NCBI GenBank assembly: GCA_020216575.1
Contig: JAIUYC010000363.1
Location: forward strand, 1-5,496
Direction: 5' to 3'
Length of the DNA: 5,496 bases
From: Coleofasciculus sp. S288
GTDB lineage: Bacteria > Cyanobacteriota > Cyanobacteriia > Cyanobacteriales > Coleofasciculaceae
Shown: positions 1-5,043 of the stretch, piece after piece
Numbering within the stretch: position 1 is the stretch's first letter
Layout of the letters: each line of letters starts with the position of its first letter
Program-made: the position numbers and the translations under genes
The notes under the pieces: generated by a model
Database searches by the model: none
Seen by the model: the letters and a program-made list of their open reading frames with translations, nothing else
Told to the model about the DNA's origin: nothing

Positions 1-150
1 GTTATTGTCTCTAGTTCCCTGAAGCGACGCGGACAAATTGAGCAACCGATTGACCCCATTCGCGTCAGTCAATTTGTAGAAGCAGTGCGGCGGAGCGTTT
101 CTGCCAAAACTGAGCCAAAACCTATTTCATCGGTCAAGCTACATTCGTAG
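1..150 (+). CDS. btpA: BtpA family protein, C-terminal end (5' partial)
   Basis: Frame 1 is open from the window edge to a TAG at 148-150, giving 49 residues of a protein whose start lies outside. The fragment reads VIVSSSLKRRGQ, then QPIDPIRVSQFVEAVRR, then a polar tail. This matches, from memory, the end of the BtpA family TIM-barrel proteins: a last beta strand of the 'DGVIV-S/T-x-LK' type, a short 'K-x-x-G' turn, then 'PVDP-x-RV' and a closing helix. In Synechocystis, BtpA is a thylakoid-associated extrinsic protein needed for stable accumulation of photosystem I reaction-centre proteins; its biochemical activity is not settled. The next gene on the same strand is a VKOR-thioredoxin fusion, 162 bp downstream. 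A response-regulator receiver end was considered, because 'QPIDP' resembles the receiver 'KP-D' motif. The spacing from the beta strand is too short for a receiver domain, and the 'SLKRRGQ' turn favours BtpA. Confidence 0.72.
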   Translation, partial: VIVSSSLKRRGQIEQPIDPIRVSQFVEAVRRSVSAKTEPKPISSVKLHS

Positions 151-223
151 TGAGGTAATAGTTTAGTAGTTAGACCTCTATGAGCTATCGCTCACAACAA
201 AGAATGAAAATATACCTCTCCTG

Positions 224-247
224 AGAGACGCGACATGTCGCGTCTCT
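224..247. repeat. Perfect 24-bp palindromic intergenic repeat
   Basis: Bases 224-235 (AGAGACGCGACA) are followed directly by their exact reverse complement at 236-247 (TGTCGCGTCTCT), so the unit has no loop. Palindromes built on AGAGACGCG/CGCGTCTCT are, from general knowledge, scattered in many copies between genes of filamentous cyanobacteria. The palindrome sits between the btpA end and the VKOR gene. As RNA it would form a strong hairpin, but no T-run follows, so it is not a classical intrinsic terminator. A shortened relative lies at 2115-2126. Confidence 0.85.
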
Positions 248-312
248 ACGACCCCTGACCCCCTATTTTCAGATTAGTAGTTAGTTTTACCCCTAGTCCC
301 TAATTCCTGATT

Positions 313-1296
313 ATGAGTCGCCGACGTTCTGCCCCCTGGATTCATCGCTGGTCTCGTCAGTTGATCGGCGCGATCGCTATTCTTGGTGCTCTAGACACTG
401 CCTATCTCACGCTCGTTGAGCTTGGGGTTTTTAAAGAAGCTGTTTGCCCGACTACTGGACCGATCAACTGCGAAGCCGTCCTGGCGAGCGAGTATGCCAA
501 GATTTTTGGCGTGCCGTTGAGCTTGTTTGGCTTTTTGGCTTATGTTGCAATTGCCGCCTTTGCGTGGGCGCCCCAACTGCTGAAATCATCCGATAACAAA
601 GACCTCCGCGCCAACGTAGAGAACTCGACTTGGCTGCTGATATTTGCAGGTGCAACTGCCATGACGATTTTCAGCGGCTACTTAGTCTATCTGATGTCCT
701 TCAAAATTGGCGCATTTTGCATCTACTGTTTAGCCTCAGCGTTTTTCTCTCTCAGCTTGCTCGTGCTGACTCTTATCGGAAGAGCCTGGGAAGATATGGG
801 TCAACTCTTTTTTACGGGGATTGTGGTTGGCATGATAGCCCTCATTGGCATGATGGGTGTCTACGCCTCAGCTCAGCAAAATGCCGGACAGGTTGCCCAA
901 CAAGGGGATACTAGTATCATCCTGCCTCCTACGGGCGCACCAAAACCAGGCGTAGGTTGGGAGGTGACCACCACATCCGGTCCTGCCGAAATTGCTCTGG
1001 CGCGTCATCTTAAAGAAGCCGGTGTTAAGGAATATGTTGCTTACTGGTGTCCTCACTGCCACGAGCAGAAGTCGCTGTTTGGCAAAGAAGCCTACAAGGA
1101 ACTCAATACCATTGAGTGTGCTGCTGATGCTCCCACCGGCAAGCCAGAAGTCTGTAAGGCGGCTGGAGTGAAAGGTTTCCCGAGTTGGGAAATTAATGGT
1201 CAAATGCTCTCTGGTATCAGAACGCTGGACGAACTTGCTGATTTAACCGACTACCAAGGTCCGCGCGACTTTAAGTACTCCTTGCCGCAGCGTTAA
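313..1296 (+). CDS. VKOR-thioredoxin fusion (vitamin K epoxide reductase family, DsbB/DsbA-like)
   Basis: Integral membrane thiol oxidoreductase that makes disulfide bonds in lumenal or periplasmic proteins and passes the electrons to a membrane quinone. A basic N-terminus (MSRRRS...) is followed by five predicted membrane segments at about residues 17-37, 66-88, 106-129, 133-156 and 164-187. The VKOR part has the loop pair C45/C53 (CPTTGPINC) and the quinone-side CxxC C136-IY-C139. A proline-rich linker (about 188-222) leads to a thioredoxin-like domain with the active site WCPHC (C246/C249), a second pair C269/C281 and the cis-Pro region GFPSW (P290). These eight cysteines match the four redox pairs of the cyanobacterial VKOR of known structure and of plant LTO1. 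The length (327) is somewhat above the roughly 285 of that Synechococcus protein, partly because of the linker. An in-frame TAA at 301-303 leaves the ATG at 313 as the only sensible start; no clear Shine-Dalgarno precedes it. The upstream neighbour is btpA-like, which suggests a role in photosystem assembly. Confidence 0.95.
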   Translation: MSRRRSAPWIHRWSRQLIGAIAILGALDTAYLTLVELGVFKEAVCPTTGPINCEAVLASEYAKIFGVPLSLFGFLAYVAIAAFAWAPQLLKSSDNKDLRANVENSTWLLIFAGATAMTIFSGYLVYLMSFKIGAFCIYCLASAFFSLSLLVLTLIGRAWEDMGQLFFTGIVVGMIALIGMMGVYASAQQNAGQVAQQGDTSIILPPTGAPKPGVGWEVTTTSGPAEIALARHLKEAGVKEYVAYWCPHCHEQKSLFGKEAYKELNTIECAADAPTGKPEVCKAAGVKGFPSWEINGQMLSGIRTLDELADLTDYQGPRDFKYSLPQR

Positions 1297-1320
1297 TCAT
1301 CTGTCAAAACCCCGATACTC

Positions 1321-1404
1321 TAGCGGTTCTCAAATCAGTGGAATACAACCATCAATCCCCTGACTCCTAAAACCAGGTGTATTCCATCCAACTGAGAACC
1401 GCTA
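1321..1404. mobile_element. MITE-like element with imperfect terminal inverted repeats, TA-bounded
   Basis: The left arm is TAGCGGTTCTCA (1321-1332) plus TGGAATACA (1339-1347). Both blocks recur inverted at the right end as TGTATTCCA (1378-1386) and TGAGAACCGCTA (1393-1404). The two arms are separated internally by a 6-by-6 mismatch (1333-1338 against 1387-1392), and the loop is 30 bp (1348-1377) with no coding capacity. Both ends carry TA, as expected if a Tc1/IS630-type transposase inserted it at a TA target; that link is inferred. It begins 24 bp after the VKOR stop codon, so it could also act as a 3' hairpin on that transcript, but no T-run follows. No transposase gene is present, so it would be non-autonomous. 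Confidence 0.7.
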
Positions 1405-1480
1405 TAGTTTGCGGTCTAAATTTTAATTCTCGGAGGGAAGGAATTAGCGATTGAGCTATCCGTCCTCTGTCCACCCGATT

Positions 1481-1508
1481 CAGAATTGCGATTTAGCTCG
1501 CAGTTTTG
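1481..1508 (+). repeat. Inverted repeat / potential RNA hairpin
   Basis: Bases 1481-1491 (CAGAATTGCGA) pair with 1498-1508 (TCGCAGTTTTG) over 11 positions, two of them G-U on the plus strand, around a 6-base loop. The pairing works better as plus-strand RNA than on the complement, where the wobbles become A-C mismatches. Function unknown. Confidence 0.4.
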
Positions 1509-1561
1509 TATCAGAAAAATAGGATTCTTGCGAAATAACTGCAACTGAGATTTTTCTTGGT

Positions 1562-1567
1562 TATAAT
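1562..1567 (+). promoter_or_regulatory. Possible -10 element (TATAAT) of an intergenic transcript
   Basis: This is a perfect TATAAT hexamer. Seventeen bases upstream is CTGCAA, a poor match to the -35 consensus (three of six). No annotated gene starts close downstream; the next is the cyclase at 2241. If active, transcription would begin near 1573-1575, just before the hairpin at 1580-1608. A lone TATAAT in AT-rich DNA can be chance. Confidence 0.3.
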
Positions 1568-1579
1568 TAGCAGGTAGCT

Positions 1580-1608
1580 TCTGCAAGATGCTTATTCGAG
1601 ATTGCAGA
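1580..1608. repeat. Inverted repeat / potential RNA hairpin
   Basis: TCTGCAA at 1580-1586 is repeated inverted and perfectly as TTGCAGA at 1602-1608, with a 15-base loop. It begins 12 bases after the TATAAT hexamer, where the 5' end of a transcript would lie. Function unknown. Confidence 0.4.
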
Positions 1609-1670
1609 CTCCCAACAGGGTAATCTATTCATCTCATCCTAACAATATAATTCTGGCAGTGAGAGAATTT

Positions 1671-1699
1671 GTCAGGATTTTTGGGTGCAAAATTTTGAC
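1671..1699 (+). repeat. Inverted repeat / potential RNA hairpin
   Basis: GTCAGGATTTT (1671-1681) pairs with AAAATTTTGAC (1689-1699) over 11 positions with two G-U wobbles on the plus strand and a 7-base loop. No T-run follows on the plus strand, so it does not look like an intrinsic terminator. Confidence 0.4.
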
Positions 1700-1780
1700 T
1701 AGAAAGAGGGGACACGAAGGGTTTTGGCTATTAAAGTCAAAAATCAGGATAAGAGTGTTTTGCCTTTATTTTTACAGAGG

Positions 1781-1820
1781 AAGCTCCACTATTCGATGAA
1801 GAAATATTTGTATGGAGCTT
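1781..1820. repeat. Inverted repeat / potential RNA hairpin
   Basis: AAGCTCCA at 1781-1788 and TGGAGCTT at 1813-1820 are perfect inverted copies. Inside the 24-base loop a second short stem (TATT 1790-1793 with AATA 1803-1806) could stack on the first. It is the last of four hairpins in a 340-base non-coding stretch. Confidence 0.4.
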
Positions 1821-2114
1821 TGTGTATAGTGAAGCATATCTAAGCTTGCGCGTGACTCTTACCTGACTATTTAAAGGTAGGGAAAACTCTTTTGACTCTT
1901 TGGATTGATTCCACTTATTAATCAAGCCTATCACAACTAACAGTGCTAAACAATTCAAAATTAAAAATAACTACATTAAAAGAATTTAAAGGATACGTCA
2001 AGGGTAGCTTTATTTCCACCGCGCTGTACTAGTGTTGAGCCTTTGACCTTGGACTACAATGCAACTTCTAGTGCAACAGCTTCCACCTCTATTTGAAGGG
2101 AACTATTGACCGGA

Positions 2115-2126
2115 AGAGACGCGTCT
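2115..2126. repeat. Short palindrome, possible collapsed copy of the 224-247 repeat
   Basis: AGAGACGCG (2115-2123) overlaps CGCGTCT (2120-2126), forming the 10-bp palindrome AGACGCGTCT at 2117-2126. Its outer bases match those of the 24-bp palindrome at 224-247, as if the two arms had recombined and lost the centre. It lies about 115 bp upstream of the cyclase start. The match is short, so shared origin is only a suggestion. Confidence 0.35.
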
Positions 2127-2240
2127 ACTGACATAATCTGATTTGCGATCGAACGATGTAAAAAAGATTAACGTTTGAATTTAAAACTATCAAAACTATG
2201 TGTGTAACAGCATCTTTGGAATAATCGCGCAGTCAAGCAG

Positions 2241-4433
2241 ATGTTCAAAGTAAAGTCTTTTCGCAGGCTAAAGCAGTGGGTTAAGAAAGAGCGCCAAGTA
2301 TTGATGACCGCTGCTGGTGTCACAGGTGCTGTGATTCTCCTCCGCTCGATCGGGATACTCCAATTATCGGAGTTTGCTGCGTTAGATCAGCTGTTTCGCC
2401 TGCGTCCTCCAGAACCGACAGACGATCGCATCGTCATTGTTGAGATTAGCGAGGCGGACTTACAGCAAATCGGGAAATGGCCGATTCCGGATGACATTAT
2501 GGCGCAACTCCTTGAGAAAATAAACGCCTCTCATCCTCGAGCCATTGGTTTGGACATCTATCGCGATTTGTCCGTTGAGCCAGGTCAGACAGAAATTACC
2601 AAAGCCTTTACAACGATACCCAATCTGATTGGTATTGAGAGACTCAAGGACAAAACGAGCTTGGGCGTTCCTCCTCCACCCCTGTTGAATCAACGCCAAC
2701 AGGTTGGCTTTAATAATGTGATTGTTGACCCCGATGCCATAGTGCGCCGCAGCTTGCTCTATTGGCACGTCAATGGCGAACCCCGTAGAAGTTTGGCGCT
2801 ACAGCTTGCATTGATTTATCTCCAGGCAGAAGGCGTTACTCCCGAAGCGTCAGCCATCAATTCCAATTATTTGCAACTCGGTCGTGGTGTCTTTCGCTCG
2901 TTCCAGCCAAATGATGGCAGCTACGTACAGGCAGATGCCAAAGGCTATCAAGTTTTGGCTAACTTTCGACGCCTCGCTAGCTTTCGCCGCGTGTCCGTGG
3001 TTGATGTGTTGGAAAATCGAGTACCTACACGGTTGTTGCGCGATCGCATTATCTTAATTGGTTCCACAGCCCCTAGCTTAGAGGACATTTTCTACACACC
3101 TTACAGTGGTGGATTGATTGGTGAAGCCAAACCGATTTTTGGCGTTGAGTTGCAAGCGAATTTCATCAGTCAAATCCTCAGTGCGGCACTCGACGGACGC
3201 CCCCTGCTTAAAGTTTGGTCGGAACCCGTGGAATGGCTGTGGATTTTCGGGTGGTCGGGGTTGGGTGCAGGCCTGATTTGGCGGAGGCGATCGCCTCGAC
3301 GGGCTGCTGTTGGTCTTCTCCTCGCTGGTGCATCGTTAAGCGGTGGCTGTTACCTGGCTTTTTTAGCGGGTTGGTGGTTACCTTTCGTCCCAGCGCTATT
3401 GGGACTTTTGGGTTCTGGGGGTGTGATTACCAGTCATATTGCCCACTTAGAAGAAGAATTAAAACGCTCCAAAGAATTTTTACACTCCGTCATTAATGCC
3501 ATTCCCGACCCCGTTTTTGTCAAAGACAAAGAACATCGTTGCATTATTTTGAACCAGGCTTATTGTAAGTTAGTGGGTTATCCGCTTAAGACGTTGATGG
3601 AAAAGTCAGACTATGATATCTTTCCTAAACACGAAGCCGAAGCCTTCTGGACACAAGATGAACTCGTTTTAGAAACTGGTGAAGCCCAGGAAACGGAAGA
3701 AGAATTTACAGATGCGTTTGGGGTGACTCATCTGATAGCCACCAAAAAGTCCCTCCATAAAGATGCGGCGGGTAATCTCTTCTTGATTGGTGTTATTCGA
3801 GACATTACAGAGCGCAAGCGGGTTGAGGAAGAATTGAGGCAAGCGGCGGTAGAGTTGAGTCGTTCAAATCTGGAACTCAAACTTTCAGAAGACCGATTGC
3901 GGTATTTGGCGTATCACGATGCCCTGACCGGTCTTGCCAATCGCAAACAGTTCCACGAACGCCTGAGTCAAATTGTGGAGTGGGCGCGTAGCAATCACCA
4001 GCTAGTGGCGCTAATGTATCTGGATTTGGATGGCTTCAAGCAGGTGAACGACACACTGGGACACGACACGGGTGACCAGTTGTTAAAAATTGTTGCCAAA
4101 CGCCTGACCAGTTGCTTGCGCAGTGGCGATTTGGTTTCGCGGCTGGGGGGTGACGAGTTTACGGTGATTCTCTCCGGAATTCCTCAAGCTGAATATGCGG
4201 CTAGAGTTGCAGAAAAAATTCTAGATGCTCTGTCACAAGTTTTTGTGTTGGAAGGGCAAGATGTTTTTGTGAGCGTCAGTATTGGGATTAGCATTTACCC
4301 TCTAGATGGGGAAAGCGAGGAAACCTTAATTAAGAAGGCCGATGCCGCGATGTACCGTTCTAAGCAACTGGGTCGGAATCAACATCATTTTGCTTATTCT
4401 TTAGTGTCTCATGAGAGTTCGGGGGAGCTATGA
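2241..4433 (+). CDS. Membrane diguanylate cyclase, CHASE2-PAS-GGDEF
   Basis: Predicted to make cyclic di-GMP from two GTP in response to an extracytoplasmic signal. A basic cytoplasmic N-terminus and one membrane helix (about 19-40) lead into a CHASE2 sensor (about 46-320), with the hallmark 'LDQLFRLRPPEP', 'RIVIVEISEADL', 'GKWPIPDD' and 'AIGLDIYRDL' blocks. Three more helices (about 331-347, 355-375, 378-398) return the chain to the cytoplasm. A PAS domain (about 412-523) ends in 'IRDITERKR', followed by a short coiled coil (about 524-555) that probably carries the signal. The GGDEF domain (about 555-716) has DALTGLANR (560-568), metal-binding D595 in YLDLDGF, and an intact GGDEF at 636-640. 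An inhibitory-site motif RSGD (627-630) lies exactly five residues before GGDEF, so feedback inhibition by c-di-GMP is likely. There is no EAL domain. The ATG at 2241 is the first start after an in-frame TAA at 2205-2207; a Shine-Dalgarno is not evident. The ligand of the CHASE2 and PAS domains cannot be read from sequence. Confidence 0.95.
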   Translation: MFKVKSFRRLKQWVKKERQVLMTAAGVTGAVILLRSIGILQLSEFAALDQLFRLRPPEPTDDRIVIVEISEADLQQIGKWPIPDDIMAQLLEKINASHPRAIGLDIYRDLSVEPGQTEITKAFTTIPNLIGIERLKDKTSLGVPPPPLLNQRQQVGFNNVIVDPDAIVRRSLLYWHVNGEPRRSLALQLALIYLQAEGVTPEASAINSNYLQLGRGVFRSFQPNDGSYVQADAKGYQVLANFRRLASFRRVSVVDVLENRVPTRLLRDRIILIGSTAPSLEDIFYTPYSGGLIGEAKPIFGVELQANFISQILSAALDGRPLLKVWSEPVEWLWIFGWSGLGAGLIWRRRSPRRAAVGLLLAGASLSGGCYLAFLAGWWLPFVPALLGLLGSGGVITSHIAHLEEELKRSKEFLHSVINAIPDPVFVKDKEHRCIILNQAYCKLVGYPLKTLMEKSDYDIFPKHEAEAFWTQDELVLETGEAQETEEEFTDAFGVTHLIATKKSLHKDAAGNLFLIGVIRDITERKRVEEELRQAAVELSRSNLELKLSEDRLRYLAYHDALTGLANRKQFHERLSQIVEWARSNHQLVALMYLDLDGFKQVNDTLGHDTGDQLLKIVAKRLTSCLRSGDLVSRLGGDEFTVILSGIPQAEYAARVAEKILDALSQVFVLEGQDVFVSVSIGISIYPLDGESEETLIKKADAAMYRSKQLGRNQHHFAYSLVSHESSGEL

Positions 4434-4468
4434 GTACTTCAAAATTCAATGAGATTGTTTTTTTTTAG
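4430..4468 (+). other. 12-codon frame coupled to the cyclase stop (ATGA overlap), possible gene remnant
   Basis: The ATG at 4430-4432 overlaps the TGA of the cyclase gene, and GGGGGAG at 4421-4427 is placed as a ribosome site. The frame reads MSTSKFNEIVFF and ends at a TAG at 4466-4468, directly after a run of nine T's (4458-4466). A GCAGAGG-type repeat begins immediately behind. The arrangement resembles the start of a translationally coupled second gene that was lost, cut by the repeat or by a slip in the T-run. It is too short to assign and may be chance. Confidence 0.25.
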
Positions 4469-4469
4469 G

Positions 4470-4510
4470 AACCGCAGAGGCACAGAGTACGCAGAGGAGA
4501 GAAAGAGAGG
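4470..4510. repeat. GCAGAGG-type dispersed intergenic repeat
   Basis: The stretch contains two GCAGAGG units (4474-4480, 4491-4497) linked by CACAGAGTAC and followed by a purine-rich GAGAGAAAGAGAGG tail. The pattern 'AACCGCAGAGGC-CAGAG' is, from general knowledge, a frequent intergenic repeat in cyanobacterial genomes. It lies in the spacer between the convergent cyclase and response-regulator genes. Copy number in this genome cannot be seen from the window. Confidence 0.55.
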
Positions 4511-4569
4511 TTCGCATGACTCCTAATACTGGGAGGTTATGCAGGTTTATGGTAGGAAAAAATCATTTT

Positions 4570-4577
4570 GCGATCGC
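4570..4577. repeat. HIP1 octamer GCGATCGC (intergenic copy)
   Basis: A perfect HIP1 palindrome, the highly over-represented octamer of many cyanobacterial genomes, located between the convergent genes. Three further perfect copies lie inside coding sequence at 370-377, 3040-3047 and 3287-3294. Four in 5.5 kb is far above random expectation and supports a cyanobacterial origin. Confidence 0.9.
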
Positions 4578-4587
4578 ATAACATCCC

Positions 4588-5043
4588 TCAACGTGCCGGA
4601 AACCTCGACCCGGGCGGCGGCTGATTGATTGCAGCCCAAAACAGCCCGAGTTCTTTAATAGCATTCACAAATTCATGGAAATCTAAGGGCTTCACCACAT
4701 AGGCATTCGTACCCAAGTCATAGCTTCTAATCAGATCCTGCTCTTCGCGTGAAGATGTCAAGATTACCACAGGAATTCTTCTCAAAGCTGTGTCAGCCTT
4801 GATTTGTGCTAGTACTTCCAACCCATTCACTTTGGGCAATTTTAAATCCAGCAGCACCACAAGCGGATACCCTTCCATCCGCAGCTTAAAAAGTCCCCGT
4901 CGATACAGATAATCCAGTGCTTCTTCCCCATCACGCACAACTGCCACTTCGTTAGCGAGTTTGTTTTCCTCCAGTGCTGCCAGAATTAACTCGACATCGT
5001 TCGGACTGTCTTCAGCTAACAAAATTCGCTTTAATTCGGACAT
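4588..5043 (-). CDS. Single-domain response regulator, CheY/Rcp1-like
   Basis: A 151-residue receiver protein without an output domain, expected to accept a phosphoryl group from the histidine kinase encoded just upstream. All key residues are present: acidic pocket E11/D12 (LLAEDS), phospho-acceptor D66 in VVLLDLKLP, switch T96 in VVILTSS, and K118 in VVKPLD. The wording '[11 protein letters not shown]', '[10 protein letters not shown]' and '[20 protein letters not shown]' is typical of the Rcp1 group that partners cyanobacterial phytochromes and related kinases. About 15 residues of proline-rich tail follow the last helix. The ATG at 5041-5043 is well supported by AAAGGAGG at 5048-5055, four bases away, one of the strongest ribosome sites in the window. 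The start overlaps the last codons of the kinase gene by 13 bp, implying one transcript and coupled translation. With no output domain it may act through protein contact or a phosphorelay; the target is not visible. Confidence 0.95.
   Translation of the reverse strand: MSELKRILLAEDSPNDVELILAALEENKLANEVAVVRDGEEALDYLYRRGLFKLRMEGYPLVVLLDLKLPKVNGLEVLAQIKADTALRRIPVVILTSSREEQDLIRSYDLGTNAYVVKPLDFHEFVNAIKELGLFWAAINQPPPGSRFPAR

Larger units (their letters stand above)
1405..2240. other. Long AT-rich intergenic region without a convincing gene
   Basis: No open frame here has the codon pattern, ribosome site and length expected of a gene. The two longest frames (65 codons at 1602-1799 plus strand, 73 codons at 1737-1958 minus strand) both start with TTG, lack a Shine-Dalgarno and resemble no family I know. 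The stretch holds four inverted repeats between 1481 and 1820, a perfect TATAAT at 1562-1567, and repeat-like remnants around 2003-2034 and 2115-2126. The promoter and leader of the downstream cyclase gene must lie at its right end, but I could not identify a convincing -35/-10 pair there. Confidence 0.7.

Noticed and set aside
1..150. C-terminal end of a response-regulator receiver domain
   Set aside because: Only about 15 residues separate the VIVSSS strand from QPIDP, too few for a receiver, and the lysine of the 'KP' motif is missing; BtpA fits better.
868..1203. 111-codon frame antisense to the VKOR gene
   Set aside because: It is a shadow of the well-supported VKOR-thioredoxin coding sequence on the other strand and has no ribosome site or recognisable motif.
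1321..1404. Intrinsic terminator of the VKOR gene
   Set aside because: The hairpin is long with a 30-base loop and an internal mismatch block, and no T-run follows; a MITE-like element fits better.
1580..1625. tRNA-like TTCGAGA loop near 1595
   Set aside because: The bases flanking the loop do not pair as a T-arm, and no acceptor stem or anticodon arm could be drawn.
1602..1799. 65-codon plus-strand open frame in the intergenic region
   Set aside because: It starts with TTG, has no Shine-Dalgarno, is rich in AT-driven residues, matches no family I recognise and runs through two hairpin repeats.
1737..1958. 73-codon minus-strand open frame with a hydrophobic start (MNCLALLVVIGL)
   Set aside because: TTG start, no ribosome site, and composition as expected from AT-rich spacer. 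The hydrophobic start resembles a signal peptide, but the rest shows no domain.
2171..2206. Promoter candidate TTGAAT-16-TATGTG before the cyclase gene
   Set aside because: The -10 match is only three of six and other equally weak pairs occur nearby, so no choice is justified.
2100..2240. c-di-GMP riboswitch (GEMM) in the leader of the cyclase gene
   Set aside because: I looked for the conserved GEMM core upstream of the GGDEF gene and did not find it.
2460..2768. 102-codon frame antisense to the CHASE2 region
   Set aside because: Shadow frame opposite conserved CHASE2 codons, with no independent evidence.
3215..3496. 93-codon plus-strand frame inside the cyclase gene
   Set aside because: It is an out-of-frame reading of the transmembrane segments of the cyclase, which is intact in its own frame.
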